A program made the position numbers and the translations under genes. A DNA stretch of 64,000 nt from Pantoea sp. (GTDB lineage Bacteria; Pseudomonadota; Gammaproteobacteria; Enterobacterales; Enterobacteriaceae). The stretch covers positions 186,001 through 250,000 of the forward strand of contig NZ_JAPWKD010000011.1 in NCBI RefSeq assembly GCF_028283705.1, in the 5' to 3' direction. Shown here piece by piece: positions 35,355 to 43,901 of this stretch; positions within the stretch are counted from its first letter, which is position 1; each line of letters starts with the position of its first letter. The notes beneath the pieces are model-generated. The model was not told the origin of the DNA and ran no database searches. It saw nothing but the letters and a program-made list of their open reading frames with translations.

Positions 35355-36866
35355 TTATGCTCCTGAATATTCGGCACTGGCATCGTTGATAAAGCGATCC
35401 TGCTCAGAAAAGGCATCATTTCGCTGTAACGCTTCAACCAGGCTATCAATCGCTGAGCGTGTAACGTGCGGCATCACTACAATATGTGCCAGATCTCCTC
35501 TGCCACTCAGATGGAATGTTTTGAATATCTCTTTTTCGGGGCGAGTAAAAATCACCACCAGCGACTGTGGACCCCGTTCCACGCGGAACGATGGGTGAAT
35601 AGCTTTGATGGTGGTTAACCGTTCATACGCATAAGCGGCCAATTGCTCGCACTGCGCAGCAATCCGACTCTGCATTGGCTGAGATACAGTATTCACCATA
35701 TACCAGAGAAATAATGCGGACATGCCATTACGCGTCCCCCCCAGCGTAGTATCAGGAGAATGAATATATTCAGGCAGTGTGGCGGGTTGCATCCGGTACT
35801 TTTCTTTCGTCATATACACGCCGGATGCAAAGGGAGCACCGTACCACTTATGGGAACTCATCACTATTGAACTCACAAAGGGAAGACGAAAATCAAACTG
35901 GGGCCCCTTAACTTCGCTTATTTTTTTCTGATGGGCCATTTCGAGATAGGGCAAATACGCTGCGCCAAGCGCTCCGTCAATATGGATCCAAAAATCGGGT
36001 CTGCTATCACCTGTAGTCTGGACATTGAAATCATGCTGTTCAAGCATGGGCGATAACTGTTGCCAGACTGTCTGCGCATCATCAAATCCGCCCTGAAATG
36101 TGGTGCCCATATTCAGTACTATAATCGGTGGATGTCCATGAGCGGCGAAAAAATCAACCAAAGCAGACAACGATTCAGGATTCACCGCACCGTGTTGATC
36201 TACTGGCACCCCATGTGGCCATCGGCCATCTGCGGTGATCGGGCACTGACCGGGATAGCCTTTATCCCCCATCTCTTTGAAGGTGGAGATATCCAGAATA
36301 CTCGCACACTTCTCAAATGAATAATGCGATTCCTGAGAATAATAAAGTACCGGGTGAGAGAAATTTTCCCTTTTTACTTTAGCTGTGGCCTGCGTCTTCC
36401 GAAAATACTCTCGCGCACTCCACAGCGCATACATATTCCCTTCAGTGGACCCCATAGCCAGAACGTAACCCCAGAATGACTCTGGCGTTAACGGCTCTCG
36501 TAATTCAGCATGCCAGAGCTTACGGAAATACTCGAGCACTTCCTGTTCAAGTTCACGCGTATGCAGCAGCATGGAATTGTTTTCAAAAGGATCGCCAACG
36601 TTATTCAGATGAATATTCATAAATGGAGCAATAGCTGAATAATCGAACTTTTGATTTAGTGGATATCCTAAAGATAACTCCTGTCGACTGACGAGATTAG
36701 TGTATATTTTATCAATCCGTTTTCTCACCTTATCGGGCACACAAAAGTTGGTAATAGTGAAAGTATGAGGACGTTTTACATGCTTGATAAAAGAATGTGG
36801 AATTGCCCTGCCAAACTTTGTCTTCGCGACTACAAATGTTTTGCTTACGCCCAAAGAATTTTCCAT
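35355..36866 (-). CDS. PLP-dependent group II decarboxylase (histidine/serine decarboxylase-like)
   Basis: 503 aa from ATG 36866 with GGAG upstream; a GTG or ATG 16 codons earlier has weaker support. PLP-fold motifs: GSTEGN, SQESHYSFEKCA (His181 stacking on the cofactor), MGTTFQGGFDD, IHIDGALGAAYLPYL (Asp297) and SSHKWYGAPFASGVYMTK (Lys340, Schiff base). The HIDGALG and SHKxxGxPxxxGV patterns are closest to bacterial histidine decarboxylase and plant serine decarboxylase rather than to GAD or DDC. It is longer than Morganella-type HDC (about 380 aa) by an N-terminal region of about 100 residues. The product would be an amine, perhaps acetylated by the adjacent GNAT. Substrate cannot be assigned. 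Confidence 0.82.
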   Translation of the reverse strand: MENSLGVSKTFVVAKTKFGRAIPHSFIKHVKRPHTFTITNFCVPDKVRKRIDKIYTNLVSRQELSLGYPLNQKFDYSAIAPFMNIHLNNVGDPFENNSMLLHTRELEQEVLEYFRKLWHAELREPLTPESFWGYVLAMGSTEGNMYALWSAREYFRKTQATAKVKRENFSHPVLYYSQESHYSFEKCASILDISTFKEMGDKGYPGQCPITADGRWPHGVPVDQHGAVNPESLSALVDFFAAHGHPPIIVLNMGTTFQGGFDDAQTVWQQLSPMLEQHDFNVQTTGDSRPDFWIHIDGALGAAYLPYLEMAHQKKISEVKGPQFDFRLPFVSSIVMSSHKWYGAPFASGVYMTKEKYRMQPATLPEYIHSPDTTLGGTRNGMSALFLWYMVNTVSQPMQSRIAAQCEQLAAYAYERLTTIKAIHPSFRVERGPQSLVVIFTRPEKEIFKTFHLSGRGDLAHIVVMPHVTRSAIDSLVEALQRNDAFSEQDRFINDASAEYSGA

Positions 36867-36897
36867 ATAAACATCTCCATTGTGGGGTGCGGAACGT

Positions 36898-36934
36898 ATT
36901 ATGTTAGCCCCCATAACAAATCAACATGTTATGG
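36898..36934 (-). promoter_or_regulatory. Inverted-repeat operator over the decarboxylase promoter
   Basis: CCATAACA (36911-36918), 8-nt spacer, TGTTATGG (36927-36934): perfect 8-bp arms, 45 bp before the decarboxylase start. On the minus strand TTGATT inside it and CATAAT at 36903-36898 form a plausible -35/-10 pair (15-nt spacer), so a bound regulator would overlap the promoter. It differs from classical lux boxes. Confidence 0.5.
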
Positions 36935-37138
36935 AGGTCATGGCAAACGCGAGTCAGGTAATTTGCCATATTTATAAGACTTATGCTGTGCACTGGCTAA
37001 CAAATTGACTGTCTAACGTCCGACAGCAAGCTAATGATATAAATCTGGTGTCTCATAAATAGGGGTAACAAAAAAAATTTTTGTACCTTTAGTCAGCCTG
37101 CACCAGCACGCGACTCCAGCTCTCCTGCCGCATCAGGT

Positions 37139-38176
37139 CTAACTCTGGCTGGCTTCGGCGGGGCAATTCTCACGGATAAACAGGTTAAACGGTGTGATGT
37201 TGTCATGCAGAGAAAACTCATCGCTGCGATTGAAGTGACGTGCCAATAACGCCAGCGCGCGACGTGCCTCCTCGCGCGGATTTTGATCGATAATCGCCGC
37301 CAGTGAGCCTTCCAGCAGTAACAGGCGTCTTTCCGGAGTGAGCTCATGCGTAATCAGTTGCGCCTTTCGCCCCAGCGATTGCAGCGTGGCAACAATATTG
37401 CTGTTACCTGACGACGTATTGTAAATACCACAAATACGAGGATTCTCCAGCAACACCTGACGCACCACGTCACCTGCACGCTGTTGATTTTCTGAACTTT
37501 CCAGCGTTGCCGCCCAAATGCATGTCGGGAAACGCTCACGTAACACCGCACGGAAACCACGTTCACGTTCCTCGTGACCAATCATGTTATGCATACCCAA
37601 TACCACCACCACCTCACCACCGCGCTCACCGAGAAAACGCCCCATCAGCTCCCCTGCAGCCCGCCCCATTTGCCGGTTATCGGGTCCGACATAGGCCAGA
37701 CGGCCACTGGCAGGAATATCGGTCGCCAGCGTTAAAATCGGTAGTTGCCCGGAAACACGCTTAAGTGCATCCGCCAGTTCAGGGTCATTCGGACACACCA
37801 CAATCAAGGCGTCATGACTGGCGGCGATGGTTTCCACCTGTTTTATGGTCGCGCGAATATTGCCAGGATTGTGGTAATGCATCACGCCATTAATACGCAT
37901 CTCAGCCATCTCCGCACCGAGATCGGCAAACGCATTGCGTAATCCTTTGTAGAAAGGATTTTTGGGGGATTGCAGCAGAATCGCTACGCGTAACGCACGC
38001 AGGTAACCACGGAACAGTACCCGATCAACATTCAGTTTACTGGCCCATTCCAGCACCCGGGCTTCTTTAGCCGGAGAGACCCCACCGCGTCGATTCATCA
38101 CCCGATCCACGGTACTCAGACTGACGCCTGCGGCGCTAGCTATCTGTTCCAGCGTAGTTTTTTTGCGATTGATCAC
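37139..38176 (-). CDS. LacI-type regulator with sugar-binding domain
   Basis: 345 aa from a GTG at 38176. This start is preferred because the LacI HTH (TTLEQIASAAGVSLSTVDRVMNRRGGVSPA) then begins at residue 7 as usual, and the two palindromes at 38195-38227 fall in the promoter rather than inside the gene; an open frame reaches ATG 38254. The effector domain is a periplasmic-binding-protein fold (VAILLQSPKNPFYKGLRNAF...AYVGPDNRQMGRAAGELMGRFL). Divergent from the IolE-like/dehydrogenase operon, which it probably represses until a sugar or inositol-like ligand binds. Confidence 0.88.
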   Translation of the reverse strand: MINRKKTTLEQIASAAGVSLSTVDRVMNRRGGVSPAKEARVLEWASKLNVDRVLFRGYLRALRVAILLQSPKNPFYKGLRNAFADLGAEMAEMRINGVMHYHNPGNIRATIKQVETIAASHDALIVVCPNDPELADALKRVSGQLPILTLATDIPASGRLAYVGPDNRQMGRAAGELMGRFLGERGGEVVVVLGMHNMIGHEERERGFRAVLRERFPTCIWAATLESSENQQRAGDVVRQVLLENPRICGIYNTSSGNSNIVATLQSLGRKAQLITHELTPERRLLLLEGSLAAIIDQNPREEARRALALLARHFNRSDEFSLHDNITPFNLFIRENCPAEASQS

Positions 38177-38194
38177 AGTAATTTTTGCCTGAAG

Positions 38195-38227
38195 ATTTGA
38201 CGTCAAATATTGAAGGTTTCCCTTCAA
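38195..38227. promoter_or_regulatory. Two operators between divergent lacI-type gene and isomerase operon
   Basis: ATTTGACGTCAAAT (38195-38208) is a perfect 14-bp palindrome; TTGAAGG-TTTC-CCTTCAA (38210-38227) is an 18-bp inverted repeat next to it. LacI-family operators are typically such palindromes with a central CG, so the first is a good candidate site for the adjacent regulator. Confidence 0.65.
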
Positions 38228-38296
38228 ATTAGCCATAGCAGCCGAAAATTGCATCCGCTATTTTCGTTCTCATCGCAATCAAGGGTGGAGAAGAAA

Positions 38297-39220
38297 ATGA
38301 TTAAGGATGCGTTTTATCAGCCCGGACAACCGGCACCTAAACTCGGTGTCAGTCCGCTCTCATGGGTTAATGAGGTGCTGCAACATCTGGGAGCCGACAC
38401 CAGCGCGCAGCAATGCCTGGAAGAAGCTGCTCTGGCTGGCTATCAGGGTGTGGAGTTGAGTCGTATCTTCCCGCGTGAACCCGGGGCGTTGCGTGCTCTG
38501 CTGGCGCAGCACAAATTACATCTGGTCTCCGGCTGGCACGACGGTTTTCTCACCGAACGAAGCGTGCAACAGGAGCTGGAAGCGGTACATCACCATGCCA
38601 CGCTATTACAGGAAAATGGTGCCCAGGTGATGGTGTATGGCGAATGTGGCTGGATGACCGCCAACGCGCTCGATGTCCCGCTGGCCCAGCGTCGCCTGCT
38701 ACCGGAAGATCAGGTCCAGGGCTATGCAGAGCGCCTGTCTGCCTTTGCCGAGGCGTTGTATCAGCAATATGGCCTGCGCCTTGCTTATCACCATCACCTG
38801 ATGATGGTGGCCGAAACCCTGCCAGAAATTCGCGCTTTGCTGGCTACCTGTGCTCCGTCGGTGGGCCTGTTACTCGACACCGGACATGCCACCGCTGCTG
38901 GTTTTACTTATACCCAATTGATCGATGAATTTGCCGACCGCATTTGCCATATCCACCTGAAAGACGTGCGACTGGATCGACTCCAGCAGGTGCGTCAGAG
39001 CGGAATGACATTTAACGAAGCCGTGCTGGCGGGCATGTTTACCGTGCCGGGGGACGGCGGTATTGATTATCGCCCGCTGGCACAGTTTATCACTCGCAGC
39101 GGCTACCAGGGCTGGCTGGTGGTGGAAGCAGAACAGGATCCGGCAAAAGCCCCGCCGCTTGCAACCGTCACGCGCGCGCAACGCTATGTTGCCGAACATA
39201 TTTTACCTGCCGCCCAATAA
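38297..39220 (+). CDS. Sugar phosphate isomerase/epimerase family, IolE-like (inosose dehydratase-like)
   Basis: 307 aa from ATG 38297 (GGTGGAGAAG upstream); the longer frame runs back through the operator region. AP-endonuclease-2-type TIM barrel: LGVSPLSWVNEVLQHLG at the N-terminus is the IolE-like opening, with metal ligands in GYQGVELS, LLLDTGHATAAG, CHIHLKDV and VVEAEQDP. IolE converts 2-keto-myo-inositol to diketo-inositol; here related cyclitol or sugar-acid chemistry is likely. Followed after 12 nt by a Gfo/Idh/MocA dehydrogenase, the natural partner for forming the keto substrate. Confidence 0.82.
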   Translation: MIKDAFYQPGQPAPKLGVSPLSWVNEVLQHLGADTSAQQCLEEAALAGYQGVELSRIFPREPGALRALLAQHKLHLVSGWHDGFLTERSVQQELEAVHHHATLLQENGAQVMVYGECGWMTANALDVPLAQRRLLPEDQVQGYAERLSAFAEALYQQYGLRLAYHHHLMMVAETLPEIRALLATCAPSVGLLLDTGHATAAGFTYTQLIDEFADRICHIHLKDVRLDRLQQVRQSGMTFNEAVLAGMFTVPGDGGIDYRPLAQFITRSGYQGWLVVEAEQDPAKAPPLATVTRAQRYVAEHILPAAQ

Positions 39221-39232
39221 AGGAAAGAGAAC

Positions 39233-40414
39233 ATGACCGGAAAAAAACTCAACGTTGGCCTGATCGGTTCAGGCTTTATGGGCCAGGCCCATGCCGACGC
39301 CTGGCGTCGTGCAGGCTTGCTGTATCGCAATCTGCCGCTGCAACCGGTGCTACATACGCTGGCCGATGCCACCCCGGCACTGGCGGAAGAAGCCGCGCGC
39401 CGTTTTGGTTTTCAGCACAGCACGGCGGACTGGCGGGTGATGATCGCTAATCCGGCTATTGATATTGTCGACATCACCACCCCGAATAACATGCATTACG
39501 ACATGGCGCTGGCTGCGATTCGTGCAGGCAAACATGTCTACTGCGAAAAGCCGCTGACGGTTTCGTTACAGGAAGCACAAACCCTGACGCAGGAAGCAGA
39601 ACGCGCCGGAGTTAAAACCATGGTAGCGTTTAATAACATCAAAACCCCGGCAGCCCAGCTGGCGAAACAGATGATTGACCGTGGCGATATCGGCACACCT
39701 ACCCGCTTTCGCGGCTGGTTTGATCAGGGCTTTTTCAACGATCCTGAGCTGCCGTGGAGCTGGCGCTGCTCGCGTGAGCAGGCCGGTTCCGGCTCGCTTG
39801 GCGATCTTGGCTCCCATGTGGTGAGTGTGGCGCAATATCTGATGGGGCCGATCACCAGCGTTATCGGCCAGGAGCAGCTGTTTATTGACTCGCGACCGGC
39901 TGCCGGTGCCGGTTCTGGCTATGGTGCGCAAGCCAGCAGGGACGCGGCACGGCTGAAGGTTGAAAACGATGATCAGTTTCAGTCGCTGATTACTTTTGCC
40001 AACCATGCCGGTGGCGTGATTGAAGCCTCAAGGATTTCGGCGGGAAAAGTGTTTGGTATCGCCTGGGAGGTGTCGGGTACCGAAGGGACTATCATCATGG
40101 ACGGTGAACGTTTTAACGAGCTGAAAATTGCCCGCTATCGCGATGAAAAACACGATCGCGGCTTCAAAACCCTTTACGCCGGTTCTCAGGTGGAGCAGTT
40201 TGGCGGTTTCTTTGGCTTCGACTTTGCGGGCGGTGGCCTCGGCTATTTTGACGTTAAAGTGATTGAAATCTATGACCTGATTAAAGGCCTGAGCGGAGCA
40301 AGCGGCTGTTTCCCGGATTTCCGCTTCGGCCTGGAAAATCAGCAGATTATCGAAGCGATGGTGCGCTCCTCTGCCAGCGGTACGCGCGTTGAGATCGCCA
40401 GCCTGCGGGCTTAA
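39233..40414 (+). CDS. Gfo/Idh/MocA-family NAD(P)-dependent oxidoreductase
   Basis: 393 aa with AGGAAAGAGAAC before the ATG. Rossmann motif GLIGSGFMGQAHADAWRRAG at residues 8-27, the family EKP motif in KHVYCEKPLTVS (about residue 105), and DLGSHVVSVAQYL. Probably oxidises an inositol-, cyclitol- or sugar-type hydroxyl, in line with the IolE-like gene before it. No transporter gene of this pathway is in the window. Confidence 0.9.
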   Translation: MTGKKLNVGLIGSGFMGQAHADAWRRAGLLYRNLPLQPVLHTLADATPALAEEAARRFGFQHSTADWRVMIANPAIDIVDITTPNNMHYDMALAAIRAGKHVYCEKPLTVSLQEAQTLTQEAERAGVKTMVAFNNIKTPAAQLAKQMIDRGDIGTPTRFRGWFDQGFFNDPELPWSWRCSREQAGSGSLGDLGSHVVSVAQYLMGPITSVIGQEQLFIDSRPAAGAGSGYGAQASRDAARLKVENDDQFQSLITFANHAGGVIEASRISAGKVFGIAWEVSGTEGTIIMDGERFNELKIARYRDEKHDRGFKTLYAGSQVEQFGGFFGFDFAGGGLGYFDVKVIEIYDLIKGLSGASGCFPDFRFGLENQQIIEAMVRSSASGTRVEIASLRA

Positions 40415-40439
40415 CGGGAAAAAGAGGATGGGAGCGCGG

Positions 40440-41327
40440 TTATTTTTTACCGGGCTTCATGCTGCGATTCAGATCCTGAATACGCTTCATGGTTTTCACG
40501 GTACGCGACGCAGTGGCCGATGCTACCGACAAAATCAGCATCTCAAGGCACACCAGCACCGTGCCATGCAGCGGCATACGGCCATCCTCGCCACCGCGTG
40601 GCACATTGATCACCACGTCAGCCTCCTTCGCAAAAAACGAATCGGTGGCGTTGGTCAGCAGAATAATCGGGATACCGAGACGTTTTGCCTCCTTAACCGT
40701 GGTGATACCCTCCCGATGCGCCGACTTTTGCGCCATCATGATCAACACATCACCGCGCTGTAGCGCAATCAGTTGCTCAGCCAGCGCCACACCGGAGCGG
40801 TTAAGTGCCACCGCCGGGATACCGATACGCACAAATAAGCGGCGGCTGTAATCCGCCAGCACGCCTGACGCATTAATACCAAACAACCCCACCTGACGCG
40901 CTTCAATTAATAACGCCACTGCCGCAGAGATTGCCTGACGATTATGCGGTTCAGATAACGCATCACAGGCGCGTTTATGTCCGCCTAAGACAAAATCAAT
41001 GCCGGAATTAATATCACAGGACAATTCGCCGACCGTGGTAATCATTTTTTCTTCGGAATTCATCGCCGGTCCAAACCAGGCTACCAGCGTTTTTTTTAAA
41101 TCACGTAATCCGGCAAAACCCAATGCCTGAACGGCACGAACCACGGTGGCATCTGAACTCTGCGTCGCGGCAGCAATTTCCATCGCTGTCGCCTCTACCA
41201 CCGCCTCACGATTTTCATGGATATAGCGCACCACCGTTTGCAGCTGAGGAGAAAGTCCCGCAGCTCGTGCACGATAACGCTCACCCAACACATCGACCCG
41301 GTTTTTTATTTTATTGCCTGATGCCAT
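40440..41327 (-). CDS. MurR/RpiR-family transcriptional regulator
   Basis: 295 aa from ATG 41327 (GGATAAGC upstream); a TTG 26 codons earlier is possible but unlikely. N-terminal HTH_6 (LSPQLQTVVRYIHENREAVVEATAMEIAAATQSSDATVVRAVQALGFAGL) and a SIS sugar-phosphate isomerase-like domain from about residue 130 (VGLFGINASGVLADYSRRLFVRIG, ALQRGDVLIMMAQ). It converges on the dehydrogenase gene and may be a second regulator of that sugar locus. Confidence 0.9.
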   Translation of the reverse strand: MASGNKIKNRVDVLGERYRARAAGLSPQLQTVVRYIHENREAVVEATAMEIAAATQSSDATVVRAVQALGFAGLRDLKKTLVAWFGPAMNSEEKMITTVGELSCDINSGIDFVLGGHKRACDALSEPHNRQAISAAVALLIEARQVGLFGINASGVLADYSRRLFVRIGIPAVALNRSGVALAEQLIALQRGDVLIMMAQKSAHREGITTVKEAKRLGIPIILLTNATDSFFAKEADVVINVPRGGEDGRMPLHGTVLVCLEMLILSVASATASRTVKTMKRIQDLNRSMKPGKK

Positions 41328-41405
41328 TTGCTTATCCGAACTAATTGATTTACCTAATATTGTTGATAATTTCACCACAGTTTCTTTATTCGACTGTAGT
41401 AACAA

Positions 41406-41771
41406 CTATCCATTATTACTGTAAAAACTACATAAAATGAAGCGGAAAATCATTAAAAAAATCACAGTCAACCCCTTGAAATAACATGTTATTCAACATG
41501 TTATATCAATCCATGATTTGCTAACCCCTCCTTAAACTCTGATGTAGCATTTCGATAATTTTTTGCATTTACTACTACATTCTTTCATGTTTGAATGATT
41601 CTCAATTACATTGAGGTCGCCTCACAACGGCTTCCTGCGTTAAATAAAATAATAATACCCAGATAATTAGCAATGTTTATCAGAGCAACACATCTGGCCT
41701 GATTATTAAAAAGGCCGGCGATTTTTTCATGGATGAAAATAACCAGACAATGAATACCAGGTTTACATTAA
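41406..41771. promoter_or_regulatory. 366-bp AT-rich region between rpiR-type gene and TonB receptor
   Basis: Contains AATAACATGTTATT (41480-41493), a perfect 14-bp palindrome, followed at 41494-41504 by CAACATGTTAT, a second near-copy of the same core. TGATTCTCAATTACA (41596-41610) matches the 7-1-7 Fur pattern TGATAAT-C-ATTATCA at 11 of 15 positions, a weak candidate for iron control of the receptor. Confidence 0.5.
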
Positions 41772-43901
41772 ATGAATAACAATCAGCCGTTCGCTTTTAA
41801 AAAGAAACCTCATCCGGCCATTATTGCGGCTATTTACGGGGTGGCGATTTTTACACCAGGAATCAGTTTTTCCGCTGAGGAAAATAATACTCTCACGGTA
41901 ACAGCACAGGAAAACAACGACCAGGGTTATAACGCCACCAGCAGTTCGGTCGCCAGTAAAACCCCGACACCCCGCGTCAATGAAGCGCAATCCGTCAGCG
42001 TGGTGACGCAGCAACAGCTGGAAGATTACCAGGTCAGTAATCTGTCAGAAGCCATGCGTTTTGTCAGTGGCGTAACCGAGGGTAATACCCTCGCAGGCAC
42101 CGAGGATGGTTTTGTGCGCCGCGGCTTTGGCAGTAACTCGGATGGCTCCATCTACCGTGATGGCGTCCGCAGCAGCCAGGGGCTGAACTTCGATGCCACC
42201 ACCGAACGTGTGGAAGTGTTAAAGGGATCAGCCTCGCTACTGTACGGCATTCAGAATCCGGGTGGTGTGATCAACGTGATCAGTAAAAAACCGCAATATG
42301 AATGGCACACCAAAGTCAGTGGACGCTATGCCAGCGAAGGCGGCGGTGCAGGCACGGTGGATGTCACTGGCCCGCTCGGCAACGGTTTTGCCTTCCGCTT
42401 GATCGCGGAAAAACAAAACCAGGATTACTGGCGCAACTTTGGCGTTGATAAACACACGCTGATCGCACCATCACTGCAATGGTATGGCGAAAAAGCCAGC
42501 TTCCTGATCAGTTATGAAGATTATCAGTACGATATCCCTTACGATCGCGGCACGGCATTTATCAACGGTAAGCCGGTAAATATCGGTTATAAGGATCGTC
42601 TGGATGATAAAGCCAACCACGCCTGGGGCCACAATAAGACCCTGAATGCCCATTATGACTGGCAGTTCGACGACGACTGGAGCACCCGTCTGACTTTCGG
42701 TATGAATCAGCGCCAGTATGACAACAACGAAGTCAGGGTCACGGCCATCAACACCACCACCGGAGCCGTGACGCGCCGTGCTGATGCTAACCGTGGTTTT
42801 AACCACAAAACTAAATATGTCTCCTGGGATGTGATGGGAACGCCGGAAATCTTCGGCATGACACACAATCTGGTGGTCGGTACCGATTATGAGATGAACC
42901 AGACCTACCGTGCGCATCAGTATCAGGGCAAATCCAACAGCGATTTCAATCTGTATGATCCACAGTACGATTTGCTGTCGCCGGTGACCGATAGCAGCAC
43001 CGAGAAAACCGCCAACGCCAATCTGCTGAACCGTATTCACAGCCGCTCGGTGTATGCCAAGGACAGCATCTCGCTGACCTCCAACTGGATCGCCGTCGTC
43101 GGCGGGCGCTACCAGCATTATGAGCAACGCGCTTCACAAGGCTGGGATCCGGTGGTCGAAACCCTGAACGATGAAGGTAACAAGTTCCTGCCACAGGCCG
43201 GATTGATCTACAAACTGACGCCAGATGTGTCGCTGTACGGCAGCGTCAGCAAATCGTTCACCCCGTCAACCGATGTGGATGATGATGGTAACGTCGGTAA
43301 ACCCGAACAGGGCACCACCTGGGAAGTGGGCAGCAAGTGGCAAATCTCGCCGCGTCTGTTCGCCAGCGTGGCACTGTATCGTATCGATGAGCGCGATATG
43401 TCGCTCAGCATCAATGGTGAAACCCGTGCCATCGATAAAGCACGTTCCAGCGGTGCCGAGTTTGAGTTGAACGGTGAAATCCTGCCAGGTTGGGATCTCA
43501 GCGCCAACTACAGCTATGACAAGGCGGAAATCGTTAACGATGGCGAGGATTCTGCCAATAACGGCAACCGCCTGCAAAATGCGCCGCGCCATTCTGGTGC
43601 GCTATACCTGAGCCATAACCTGACGTTTAACGCAATTCCGGGTGATTTCCGCGTCGGTGGCGGTGCACGTTATGTGGGCGCTCGTGCGGGCGATCCAGAA
43701 AACAGCTTCACCATGCCGGATTACATCGTGGCTGACAGCTTTATTGCCTGGAACAATCGTCTGCTGGGCAACAAAACCCAGCTGAAACTGAATCTGAATA
43801 ACCTGTTTAATAAACACTACTACACCTCAAGCGGCGGCAATCTGCGTGTGCGTGAAGGTGCCACCCGAAACTTTATGCTAGAGGCCAGCGTTGAATTCTA
43901 A
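41772..43901 (+). CDS. TonB-dependent siderophore receptor (hydroxamate/ferrichrome type)
   Basis: 709 aa. The signal-peptide region is unusually long (PFAFKKKPHPAIIAAIYGVAIFTPGISFSAE), then TonB box-like TLTVTA and a plug domain (TPRVNEAQSVSVVTQQQLEDYQ, RVEVLKGSASLLYGIQNPGGVINVISKKP). The barrel ends with EASVEF, a standard C-terminal aromatic. It belongs to the TIGR01783 siderophore receptor family, nearest by feel to FcuA/FoxA-type hydroxamate receptors. The C-terminus overlaps the start of a periplasmic binding-protein gene by 11 bp, so uptake and delivery genes are translationally coupled. Confidence 0.87.
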   Translation: MNNNQPFAFKKKPHPAIIAAIYGVAIFTPGISFSAEENNTLTVTAQENNDQGYNATSSSVASKTPTPRVNEAQSVSVVTQQQLEDYQVSNLSEAMRFVSGVTEGNTLAGTEDGFVRRGFGSNSDGSIYRDGVRSSQGLNFDATTERVEVLKGSASLLYGIQNPGGVINVISKKPQYEWHTKVSGRYASEGGGAGTVDVTGPLGNGFAFRLIAEKQNQDYWRNFGVDKHTLIAPSLQWYGEKASFLISYEDYQYDIPYDRGTAFINGKPVNIGYKDRLDDKANHAWGHNKTLNAHYDWQFDDDWSTRLTFGMNQRQYDNNEVRVTAINTTTGAVTRRADANRGFNHKTKYVSWDVMGTPEIFGMTHNLVVGTDYEMNQTYRAHQYQGKSNSDFNLYDPQYDLLSPVTDSSTEKTANANLLNRIHSRSVYAKDSISLTSNWIAVVGGRYQHYEQRASQGWDPVVETLNDEGNKFLPQAGLIYKLTPDVSLYGSVSKSFTPSTDVDDDGNVGKPEQGTTWEVGSKWQISPRLFASVALYRIDERDMSLSINGETRAIDKARSSGAEFELNGEILPGWDLSANYSYDKAEIVNDGEDSANNGNRLQNAPRHSGALYLSHNLTFNAIPGDFRVGGGARYVGARAGDPENSFTMPDYIVADSFIAWNNRLLGNKTQLKLNLNNLFNKHYYTSSGGNLRVREGATRNFMLEASVEF

